Of a DNA stretch of 9,406 nucleotides, positions 1-5,411 are shown one piece after another. Source of the stretch: Desulfobulbaceae bacterium (GTDB lineage: Bacteria; Desulfobacterota; Desulfobulbia; Desulfobulbales; Desulfocapsaceae); assembly GCA_030599175.1 (NCBI GenBank), contig JAUVON010000088.1:1-9406 (forward strand), in the 5' to 3' direction. Within the stretch, counting starts at the first letter, position 1, and every line of letters begins with the position of its first letter. Position numbers and translations under genes: made by a program. The notes beneath the pieces are model-generated. The model ran no database searches. It was not told where the DNA came from and saw only the letters and a program-made list of their open reading frames with translations.

Positions 1-470
1 ATTGTTACTTCATCCTTGTTTAATCCAAAGCCTGCAATGTCAACGGCAGTTTCACCCATACCATTACGATGAGGCTGACGTCCAGTCATAAAGGCAACAC
101 GGGTTGGTGTGCATGACGGCTCGGTGTACATACGTGTAAAACGCATACTTTGATCGGACAGTTTATTGATATGGGGCGTTTTGTAGCCACGAATAGAATT
201 CAACTCAGGAATCCCCATATCGCCATAGCCAATATCATCAACCAGGATATAAAAAATGTTTGGCGGCTTGCCGCCATTTGTCTTGCGGAATGCAGCCAGT
301 TTTTTTTCAACAGTTTTGTTATCCTTGGTCCATTGTTCGCCATGTTGCGCCTGAAGAACATAGTAGTCGGCATCGTGTACAACCTCTTTAGCCACACTGA
401 CATCCGGAGTGCTATATCCCACTGCCAGTCCAAGGCCAAGGATCACTGCAATGGCACTTAATTGTTTCAT
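1..470 (-). CDS. Periplasmic sulfatase (arylsulfatase family), N-terminal 156 residues, cut by window edge
   Basis: Hydrolyses a sulfate ester, probably in the periplasm; substrate unknown. Seen: translation from the ATG at 470-468 gives a Sec-type signal peptide (hydrophobic residues about 6-20, likely cleavage after VSVA near residue 28). A charged spacer of about 40 residues follows, then the first metal-binding strand ILVDDIGYGD (D78, D79) and the sulfatase signature SCTPTRVAFMTG, with Cys120 as the residue converted to formylglycine (C-x-P-x-R). A good Shine-Dalgarno (AGAGGA) lies about 5 nt before the ATG. Known: sulfatases with a Cys-type site need a formylglycine-generating enzyme or anSME; none is in this window. 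It lies downstream of the barrel/Tat/small-ORF genes but behind a terminator, so it may have its own promoter or depend on read-through. The C-terminal part (rest of the alkaline-phosphatase-like fold) is outside the window. Family call is very secure; substrate class is not. Confidence 0.93.
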   Translation of the reverse strand, partial: MKQLSAIAVILGLGLAVGYSTPDVSVAKEVVHDADYYVLQAQHGEQWTKDNKTVEKKLAAFRKTNGGKPPNIFYILVDDIGYGDMGIPELNSIRGYKTPHINKLSDQSMRFTRMYTEPSCTPTRVAFMTGRQPHRNGMGETAVDIAGFGLNKDEVT

Positions 471-498
471 TGTTATCCTCTTGTTTATTTTTTTCAGA

Positions 499-529
499 AG
501 TCTCAGGCTCCTACGGAATTCCCGAGACT
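499..529 (-). repeat. Hairpin in the leader of the sulfatase gene
   Basis: Two 9-nt arms (521-529 and 499-507) pair on the minus-strand RNA with one G-U wobble around a 13-nt loop, ending about 17 nt before the Shine-Dalgarno of the sulfatase gene. No T-run follows, so it is not a terminator in either direction. It could be an mRNA-stabilising or processing hairpin, or an operator; role is inference. Confidence 0.45.
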
Positions 530-534
530 CTGCA

Positions 535-567
535 TAAAAAATCTCTCCATCCTTTGATAGAGAGATT
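535..567 (-). terminator. Rho-independent terminator after the 67-aa ORF
   Basis: On the minus strand, AATCTCTC (567-560) and GAGAGATT (547-540) form a perfect 8-bp stem around a 12-nt loop, followed directly by a run of T (540-535). It begins 8 nt after the stop codon of the small ORF at 576 and lies between it and the sulfatase gene. It should end or attenuate the upstream transcript, making the sulfatase a separate or lower-expressed unit. Confidence 0.75.
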
Positions 568-575
568 ATTTAAGT

Positions 576-779
576 TTAGTTCTCCCCTGAACCCCAGTTT
601 TCCATTGAAGGGTCATACGGAAGGTCATGCTTAAGGAGATCTTTTGGATCAAACGGTAAATCCTCCATATTCATACGGAATTTTCCAGCTTTTTGTACTG
701 CTGGACGTGGGTTTTCAAGACCAGTCAAAAGCAATCCTTTTGCGTTTTTCAACAGATGCTCGTTTTGGCTATTACTCAT
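576..779 (-). CDS. Small protein of unknown function (67 aa) with duplicated D-L-P-[FY]-D-P motif
   Basis: I do not recognise this protein. The ATG at 779-777 gives a 67-residue, hydrophilic, probably soluble product without signal peptide or membrane segment. An in-frame GTG at 818 overlaps the stop of the preceding gene (GTGA) and would add 13 residues; its Shine-Dalgarno (GAGG) is only 1 nt away, so the ATG is preferred although its own ribosome site is weak. Visible features: an amphipathic N-terminal stretch (HLLKNAKGLLLTGLENP, residues 8-24), a PRPAVQKAGKFRM segment, and two copies of D-L-P-[FY]-D-P at residues 40-45 and 52-57 in a proline- and aspartate-rich tail ending SMENWGSGEN. It follows the Tat-exported protein gene by about 35 nt and is followed by a terminator, so it is the last gene of that transcript. 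This position suggests a partner of the Tat-exported protein, which is inference. Confidence 0.65.
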   Translation of the reverse strand: MSNSQNEHLLKNAKGLLLTGLENPRPAVQKAGKFRMNMEDLPFDPKDLLKHDLPYDPSMENWGSGEN

Positions 780-814
780 CGTTTCTTGTCTGTAGTGACC
801 TGTAAAAGAATTTC

Positions 815-1936
815 TCACGCCTCATCATCCAGAAGTTTAAGCACAGAGGGGTGGAATAGTTCTTCAATAGCTGTTTGGCGTTTGGTCAAACCCTGTTCAT
901 GGGCATAACGCATGACCAGTTTCAGCTCTTTACGATTGGCTTCAATGCCGTACGGCCAGAAGTTTTTTCCCATCAGCTTTTGAGTTTCTTCAAACTCCTG
1001 GGCCACCCATGGCAAAGAAACTTTTAAAGCCGTAGTGGTTTCAAGATTGTCGTAGGCGATTTTCTTTGCCCTGCTGTACATCTTAAATACATCCTTTGGC
1101 AATGATGGATTCTTGGCGATAGTGTCGGTACGAATGGCCACAGCATGCATGATTGGAAAGACACCTGTGTTTTTGAAGTAGCTTTGCTCTGCGGTTTTTA
1201 CATCAGGAAAGAGTCGTCTGATATTTGGATTACCTTCAAGGAAAGATCGTGGCGTAATTGCTGTAATCAATGCATCACAACCACCAGTTAAAAGTAATTC
1301 AGATTCATCGACACCGGGAGGCCCTTTCCTTAACGGGAAGTTAGCTGGCAGAAAATACCGATTAAGTTTCTGTTTAACTATTCCGCCATCAGAACTCTCC
1401 GTCGTTTCAATCCACTGCATGTCATCTGCTTTAATTCCGTGCTCGTCCTGCAAAAAACCGCGAATCCAGGTATTGGCACTAAAGGCATACCCTGGTGTGC
1501 CAACTTTCTTGCCACGTAAATCCTCCGGCTTATTGATGCCAGAATCTACATGCACAAAAATATTCCTATGCCTGAAGGTTCGAGAAACAAAAACAGGAAT
1601 GAGTGTATAGTCACGAAACCCTTCATTAATGAACTTTCTCATATAAGGAATCAAGCCAAGTTCCGTCACCTCATATTTTTGTTCGGAGCCAAATGCCTGG
1701 CGACTGACAGCGTAAATATTCTGAGTATCATAGTTAATGGTGGTGCCTTCGATTCCTGTCTGCCCATCCATGATGGCACGAACACGATCATATGCGTAGC
1801 CAGCGATATTCATCTGGCGTTTTTCAGCTTCAGCCGCTTGACCTGCCCGGCCACCCAACATGCCCAAAGCCCCAATTGTGGCTCCCGCTACTGAAGTTTT
1901 CAAAAACGTGCGGCGACTTGTATCATACTTCTTCAT
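815..1936 (-). CDS. Tat-exported 4,5-dihydroxyphthalate decarboxylase-like / NMT1-type binding-fold protein
   Basis: Start chosen at ATG 1936-1934 (373 aa): it has an AAGGA ribosome site and opens a twin-arginine signal (SRRTFLK, residues 7-13, then a weakly hydrophobic stretch to AGQA near residue 34). The longer ORF to 2062 has no such support. The mature part matches the 4,5-dihydroxyphthalate decarboxylase-like family, a periplasmic-binding-protein type II fold: SRTFRHRNIFVHVDSGI (119-134), KPEDLRGKKVGTPGY (136-150), WIRGFLQDEHGI (157-168), LPWVAQEFEET then FWPYGIEANR (308-335), and EELFHPSVL (358-366). Known: classical members are cytosolic decarboxylases of phthalate breakdown, while related proteins are transporter binding proteins. 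Export by Tat argues for folding, possibly with a ligand or cofactor, in the cytoplasm before acting in the periplasm. No permease or ATPase gene is adjacent. The barrel gene ends 129 bp upstream and the 67-aa ORF follows by 35 bp, so co-transcription is likely. Whether it binds or decarboxylates a ligand cannot be told from sequence. Confidence 0.85.
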   Translation of the reverse strand: MKKYDTSRRTFLKTSVAGATIGALGMLGGRAGQAAEAEKRQMNIAGYAYDRVRAIMDGQTGIEGTTINYDTQNIYAVSRQAFGSEQKYEVTELGLIPYMRKFINEGFRDYTLIPVFVSRTFRHRNIFVHVDSGINKPEDLRGKKVGTPGYAFSANTWIRGFLQDEHGIKADDMQWIETTESSDGGIVKQKLNRYFLPANFPLRKGPPGVDESELLLTGGCDALITAITPRSFLEGNPNIRRLFPDVKTAEQSYFKNTGVFPIMHAVAIRTDTIAKNPSLPKDVFKMYSRAKKIAYDNLETTTALKVSLPWVAQEFEETQKLMGKNFWPYGIEANRKELKLVMRYAHEQGLTKRQTAIEELFHPSVLKLLDDEA

Positions 1937-2065
1937 CGCATTCCTTTTTGATTGATTACCTGAGTGCCCCATAAGCATCGTCGTATACCATGTTGCACAC
2001 GAAGGGACGAGATGAGGAGACATAGAGTTGCCGGAGTGTGAGTGGCTCTCGGACAACAACATGTT

Positions 2066-2848
2066 CTACCACTTGAAACTCACACCAATAACCGGGCCAT
2101 ATAAAGTCATATCCAGATTAAAGGAAGCAGGGCCTTCGCCCTCTTCGTAATCTATATCAAGGGCACGGTATCCTCCAATAAATGAAACATACTCAAAAGG
2201 CTGCCACTCAACAAGACCAAGTGCCTCCCAGGAAAATTCTGAGCCAACGCCAAAACCACCAATGTTACCAGAGGCGATGAGCTTCCAATCGTCTGCAAAA
2301 GCCCATATATAGCGTCCACCTATTATCGGATCTGTCCAGTCAAGGGTGGCATCAACCAGGGTTGGTCCCCTGGCTGGAGAAACTTCTGTAGTCATTTTTA
2401 CATATCGCAGACCCGCGGTGGTATCAAAATAATGGTTGCCGCGCTGAATACGATAATATCCTGCGAGTTCTGTCAGCTTGAAGCCAAGGTCTATATCAAG
2501 AGAGTGGCCCATGGAAAGAGTTGCGTTATTATCGATTTTGAGTGCATTTACATCCAGATAAAAACCAAAATTACTCTTATGCAGAACATCGAAGTGCACA
2601 ATAAACGCGGCTTCCAGGGAAGAAGTGATTTCATCTAAAGGTACATCAACATTTAGAGATGATCCACCTGAAGATGATCCACCTGACGTCAGAGATCCAT
2701 CAATGCTAACTCCCCAGAGATAAAATGGTGCCAAGTTGAATTTCCAGTCATCCTGCTCCCCAGTGTCCTCCGCAAGCACTATTGAACTCTGGGCAAAGGT
2801 AAGAAAAATAAGTACAACCCATACCCGAAAAACTTTTATCTTCATCAT
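2066..2848 (-). CDS. Outer-membrane beta-barrel protein (260 aa)
   Basis: Probable outer-membrane beta-barrel, function unknown. Seen: Sec signal peptide (residues 1-26, hydrophobic WVVLIFLTF, cleavage after VLA before EDTGEQ), then alternating amphipathic strands rich in aromatic and glycine residues, such as NLAPFYLWGVSIDGSL, ELAGYYRIQRGNHYFDTTAGLRY and FVSFIGGYRAL-like segments. The last strand, LYGPVIGVSFKW, ends in an aromatic residue, as expected for BAM-dependent insertion. A low-complexity SGGSSSGGSS loop lies near residue 56 between the first strands. The ribosome site GGAGA sits 4-5 nt before ATG 2848; a second ATG follows immediately. It is the first gene of the minus-strand cluster and is divergent from an AraC-type regulator, so it is probably regulated by it. 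It could be a small porin for the substrate of the Tat protein and sulfatase, or a structural barrel. Confidence 0.8.
   Translation of the reverse strand: MMKIKVFRVWVVLIFLTFAQSSIVLAEDTGEQDDWKFNLAPFYLWGVSIDGSLTSGGSSSGGSSLNVDVPLDEITSSLEAAFIVHFDVLHKSNFGFYLDVNALKIDNNATLSMGHSLDIDLGFKLTELAGYYRIQRGNHYFDTTAGLRYVKMTTEVSPARGPTLVDATLDWTDPIIGGRYIWAFADDWKLIASGNIGGFGVGSEFSWEALGLVEWQPFEYVSFIGGYRALDIDYEEGEGPASFNLDMTLYGPVIGVSFKW
2657..2686. repeat. Perfect 15-bp tandem duplication in the barrel gene
   Basis: Two identical 15-bp units (2657-2671, 2672-2686) in frame encode SGGSS twice in an extracellular or periplasmic loop of the barrel protein. Because the unit is a multiple of three, slippage would change loop length without a frameshift. 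Confidence 0.8.
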
Positions 2849-2902
2849 TCTGTCTCCATTTTAAATTAGTATTGCATCGATTCTTCTACTCACTTTATCC
2901 TA

Positions 2903-2920
2903 CAGAAGGATTCGCTTCTG
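2903..2920. repeat. 6-6-6 inverted repeat upstream of the barrel gene
   Basis: CAGAAG (2903-2908) and CTTCTG (2915-2920) are perfect inverted arms around 6 nt, located 55 bp upstream of the barrel start codon. It could be an operator half-site pair or a leader hairpin. No clear sigma-70 promoter for the barrel gene is visible in 2849-2975. Confidence 0.4.
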
Positions 2921-2974
2921 CGTGAGACCACTTCTTTTGAGAATAAGTGTTAAGGATTTATGACATATCATCAT

Positions 2975-2998
2975 ACTTTGGTTGCATGAAACCAAAGT
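2975..2998. promoter_or_regulatory. Perfect 9-6-9 palindrome, candidate operator between divergent genes
   Basis: ACTTTGGTT (2975-2983) and AACCAAAGT (2990-2998) are exact inverted copies separated by GCATGA. Neither strand has a following T-run, so a terminator is unlikely. It lies 64 bp before the regulator's ATG and about 127 bp before the barrel gene, in the shared control region. The proposed -35 box of the regulator gene lies in its centre, so a protein bound here would block that promoter. The binding protein is unknown; the adjacent AraC-type regulator is the natural candidate, though that family more often uses direct repeats. Confidence 0.55.
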
Positions 2999-3009
2999 GA
3001 ACCTATTAT
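2982..3009 (+). promoter_or_regulatory. Candidate sigma-70 promoter of the AraC-type regulator
   Basis: TTGCAT (2982-2987), 16-nt spacer, TATTAT (3004-3009). The -10 matches consensus in five of six positions and the -35 in four of six. The position gives a leader of about 45 nt before ATG 3062. Confidence 0.45.
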
Positions 3010-3061
3010 TATATTCAGTAATGAATTTTAACAGCATCACAAATCCGCCAAATTGAAATTA

Positions 3062-4036
3062 ATGTCAGAAAAATTTTACAGTAGCCGAAGTTTCACTGAT
3101 TTTGATGAGTTCTCAGAAAATCTTCATCATTGGAACATTACTATTACTCAACTGCAGACTGGGAAATTCTCAAATGTACTGCAACAACTTTCCACCGGAA
3201 ATATACAACTGGCATTTGCCTCATTTGGAGGAGTCACCCAACAGGTTGGAGAGCCGCCCACGGGAAAGACAATTGTCCTGTTGGCAGACCCCTCAACACA
3301 GCTCGTATGGAGGAAGAAAAAGGTAGAGGATAACAGTCTCCTGCTTTTCCCTAACAACTCAGAACTGGATGTTCTCACCAGGGGGTATCAGAACAGTGTA
3401 TTCACGTTAACCTTCACAGAAGATGCGCTGCTGTCACAATTCACTGAAAAAGAATATGAGACCTACCAGCAACTATCGGAAGAGGAATTACTAAACCTTC
3501 CTGACAATCATATCAGGATGCTGAGGAAACATTGCCGAGGGTACTTTCAAACCCTGGAAAGAGATCCAGAAATCCTGTCATCACAATTATTTCAGAAGAT
3601 AATAGAAGATGAGTTGCTTTCGCTTATTAGCAGTACTTTTTTGTCCACAAGTGGTTCTTCCCAACAAAAGAGCAATGCATCATCAGCAAGAATCTGGCTG
3701 GATATTGAAAATTTCCTTGAACATTCAATTGACATTCCTGTTAAGGTTAGGGATTTATGCCAGGCAACAACTGTTAGTGAGAGAACATTATTACGTCTCT
3801 TTCACGAGCGTTTTGGAATGTCACCAAAAACATACCTCACCTGGAACCGGTTCAACAGGGTGAGACGAGAATTAAATAAATACGAAGAAGGGAGGGTTAA
3901 AGTTTCGGATATTGCAAACACTTATGGTTTCTGGCATATGGGGAAATTTGCTGCAGACTACCGTCGCCTGTTTGATGAGCTTCCTTCAGAAACACTGAAA
4001 AAACGTTTATCCTATCGTCACAATATCCACCCATGA
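3062..4036 (+). CDS. AraC/XylS-family transcriptional regulator
   Basis: DNA-binding regulator of 324 aa from ATG 3062 (TTG at 3053 would add three residues; neither has a strong ribosome site). Seen: an N-terminal domain of about 215 residues with no recognisable motif, probably ligand-sensing or dimerising, containing a beta-rich start (about residues 24-120) and helical linker. The C-terminal double helix-turn-helix starts near residue 215. First HTH is VRDLCQATTVSERTLLRLFHE (229-249) followed by FGMSPKTYL; second is VSDIANTYGFWHMGKFAADY (281-300) followed by RRLFDELPSETL. The FGMSP...GFWHMGKFAADYRRLF pattern is typical of AraC C-terminal domains of the type seen in EutR-like proteins. It is transcribed divergently from the barrel/Tat-protein cluster, so it likely controls that cluster and itself. 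The inducer is unknown. Confidence 0.92.
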   Translation: MSEKFYSSRSFTDFDEFSENLHHWNITITQLQTGKFSNVLQQLSTGNIQLAFASFGGVTQQVGEPPTGKTIVLLADPSTQLVWRKKKVEDNSLLLFPNNSELDVLTRGYQNSVFTLTFTEDALLSQFTEKEYETYQQLSEEELLNLPDNHIRMLRKHCRGYFQTLERDPEILSSQLFQKIIEDELLSLISSTFLSTSGSSQQKSNASSARIWLDIENFLEHSIDIPVKVRDLCQATTVSERTLLRLFHERFGMSPKTYLTWNRFNRVRRELNKYEEGRVKVSDIANTYGFWHMGKFAADYRRLFDELPSETLKKRLSYRHNIHP

Positions 4037-4141
4037 CTTGAGTTTATTATTCTTATAACCAAACCAGAAATGGGGTCATAAATGAGGTTAGAGACTTTTT
4101 ATATTACGTCTCGCCCCATTCTTCCATAAGAACAGATCAGT

Positions 4142-4244
4142 GGCAATCTCTCCAACTTAAGAAAAACCGCAATTTGAACTTCTTCAAATGGCACTATAGA
4201 TTGCCGTAAAGTAGAGCAGGCCCCTCTATTGCAAATAGAGAGGG
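4142..4244. ncRNA. Potential structured RNA element: two hairpins with nested arms
   Basis: GGCAATCT (4142-4149) and AGATTGCC (4198-4205) are perfect 8-nt arms enclosing a second hairpin, ATTTGAA (4172-4178) / TTCAAAT (4183-4189) with a CTTC loop, which extends through one mismatch to GC/GC. A further hairpin follows: CCC-CTCTATT (4221-4230), loop GCA, AATAGAG, one bulged A, GGG (to 4244). No T-tract follows on the plus strand; on the minus strand the inner hairpin is followed by GCGGTTTTT. It might be an hslO leader element, a small RNA, or a repeat-type element. No known riboswitch class was recognised. Confidence 0.35.
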
Positions 4245-4298
4245 CAAATCATCTGAATTTTCAAAGTTATAATTACGATAGACGACGTGAATACAAAA

Positions 4299-4315
4299 AT
4301 GGTTACTACAACCAT
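4299..4315 (+). promoter_or_regulatory. Hairpin just upstream of the hslO ribosome site
   Basis: ATGGTT (4299-4304), loop ACTAC, AACCAT (4310-4315): a perfect 6-bp stem ending about 10 nt before the AGGGAAGG Shine-Dalgarno of hslO. The ATG in its left arm opens a 14-codon frame (stop at 4341-4343) that overlaps the hslO start, but it has no ribosome site of its own. Confidence 0.35.
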
Positions 4316-4335
4316 CTTTACTTTAGGGAAGGCTT

Positions 4336-5226
4336 ATGACTGATATTTTGGAAAGAGTTATCTCCGAATCGGGCAGTTTTTTTGGGATTTGCTGCAACAC
4401 CACAACACTCGTCTCTACAGCCTGCAGGATGCACGACGTCGGTCCTCTGGCTGCAGTTGCACTTGGCAGAGCCCTGACCGGAGCCGTTCTGCTCGCCGCC
4501 CTGTTAAAAGATGGTCAGTCCGTTCAACTGAAATTCGAAGGCAATGGTCCTTTGGGTAAAATCATTACTGAGGCGGGTTATGATGGCTGGGTTCGGGGAT
4601 ATGTTGCCAATCCCCATGCAGATCTACCGCTAAAGGATGGCTTAATCGATGTGGCTTCGGGATTGGGTCATGCGGGATTTCTGACCGTAATAAAGGATAT
4701 CGGCCTCAACAAAAAATATCCGGGAACAATACAACTCTACACCAGTGAGATTGGGGAAGATCTTGCGTACTATCTTACGAAATCAGAGCAAACTCCTTCA
4801 GCCATTGCCCTCAGCATACAACTTGAGAAAGATGGGTCAATCGGTGCATCCGGAGGTTATCTGATACAGTCGCTTCCACCTGCTGAAGAGCATTCCCTCC
4901 TGCAAATCGAAAAAGAGATAAGTCAACTGCCGTCACCGGCACAACTCTTGCTCGATGGAAAAAGTCCGGGGGATATCCTCTCCACCATTTTCAACACTAT
5001 CCCCCATAAAAAAACAGCAAGTAAAAATCTGTTCTTTTCCTGCAGTTGTAATCGAAGCAAAATGGAGAGTGCACTTTTTTCTCTTGGCTATGACGAACTA
5101 TCAGACCTTCTGCAAAAGGAGGGCCAAGCAGAAGTCCATTGTGAGTTCTGCAGAGACACCTACACATTTAACAGAGACGAACTGGAGGACATGCTGGCCA
5201 CCGTCCCCCATAGAAAGTATCACTGA
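4336..5226 (+). CDS. hslO: Hsp33, redox-regulated cytosolic chaperone
   Basis: Holdase chaperone activated by oxidative unfolding in the cytoplasm. In the reduced form four cysteines bind zinc; peroxide or hypochlorite plus heat oxidises them to disulfides and exposes the substrate-binding surface. Seen: 296 aa, normal family length; N-terminal alpha/beta domain (residues 1-180) with the family segments ALGRALTGAVLLAALLKDG (42-60), LKFEGNGPLGKI (65-76), GYVANPHADLPL (88-99), and TVIKD plus YPGTIQLYTSEIGEDLAYYL (117-147). A linker follows, then the C-terminal redox domain with C236-S-C238 and C269-E-F-C272, matching the CXC...CXXC zinc site. All four cysteines are present, so the switch should work. 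The ribosome site AGGGAAGG is 4 nt before the ATG. It is convergent with the FAD/NAD selenoprotein gene, with a hairpin repeat between. Stand-alone gene; regulation not clear from sequence. Confidence 0.97.
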   Translation: MTDILERVISESGSFFGICCNTTTLVSTACRMHDVGPLAAVALGRALTGAVLLAALLKDGQSVQLKFEGNGPLGKIITEAGYDGWVRGYVANPHADLPLKDGLIDVASGLGHAGFLTVIKDIGLNKKYPGTIQLYTSEIGEDLAYYLTKSEQTPSAIALSIQLEKDGSIGASGGYLIQSLPPAEEHSLLQIEKEISQLPSPAQLLLDGKSPGDILSTIFNTIPHKKTASKNLFFSCSCNRSKMESALFSLGYDELSDLLQKEGQAEVHCEFCRDTYTFNRDELEDMLATVPHRKYH

Positions 5227-5294
5227 ACAAGCAAGATGAACTCGCAAAGCCCCCAACGACGGCAATACCCGCAACCCAAAAGCCACATTCTCTC

Positions 5295-5387
5295 ACCACA
5301 GAGAGCACAGAGGACACAGAGGACACAGAGGACACAGAGAAAAGAATATCTTTTTGCCTTCTCTGTGCTCTCTGTGTCCTCTGTGGT
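5295..5387. repeat. CACAGAG-type 9-bp repeat array forming a large hairpin; likely terminator of hslO
   Basis: Left arm: five consecutive 9-bp units (5295-5339), ACCACAGAG, AGCACAGAG, then GACACAGAG three times. Right arm: three inverted units (5361-5387), CTCTGTGCT, CTCTGTGTC, CTCTGTGGT. The arms can pair in several registers around an A/T-rich loop of about 21 nt. T-runs (5393-5397, 5402-5406) follow on the plus strand, so it can act as terminator for hslO between two convergent genes. I recall this CACAGAGGA motif as a dispersed intergenic repeat in Deltaproteobacteria and other phyla; the copy number here differs between arms, as expected from slippage. Confidence 0.8.
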
Positions 5388-5411
5388 TTAAGTTTTTCTT
5401 GTTTTTACAGC

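Larger units (their letters stand above)
4037..4335. other. Intergenic region with inverted repeats and no supported gene
   Basis: No coding frame here has a ribosome site and family resemblance. It holds the nested inverted repeats at 4142-4244, a GAGAC...GTCTC pair at 4091-4112, a -10-like TATAAT at 4268-4273 without a convincing -35, a hairpin just before hslO, and CCCCATTC at 4114-4121, which resembles a heat-shock sigma-32 -10 box. The matching -35 (CTTTTTA at 4095) is poor and it lies far from hslO, so a heat-shock promoter is only a weak possibility. Confidence 0.6.

Noticed and set aside
150..461. Plus-strand frame of 103 codons
   Set aside because: Antisense to the sulfatase gene, which has a signal peptide and the CTPTR signature; no ribosome site or family match.
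1937..2062. Longer start (ATG 2062) for the Tat-exported protein
   Set aside because: The extra 42 residues precede and would bury the twin-arginine signal, and the ATG at 1936 has a good ribosome site.
4095..4121. Sigma-32 heat-shock promoter for hslO
   Set aside because: The CCCCATTC box looks right, but the -35 match is poor and the site lies more than 200 bp upstream of the gene with hairpins in between.
5295..5387. CRISPR array
   Set aside because: Units are 9 bp, directly adjacent without spacers, and inverted between two arms; this is a hairpin repeat.
5224..5390. Read-through of the hslO stop TGA as selenocysteine
   Set aside because: Hsp33 is already full length with all four cysteines, and the downstream frame only runs into the 9-bp repeat array.
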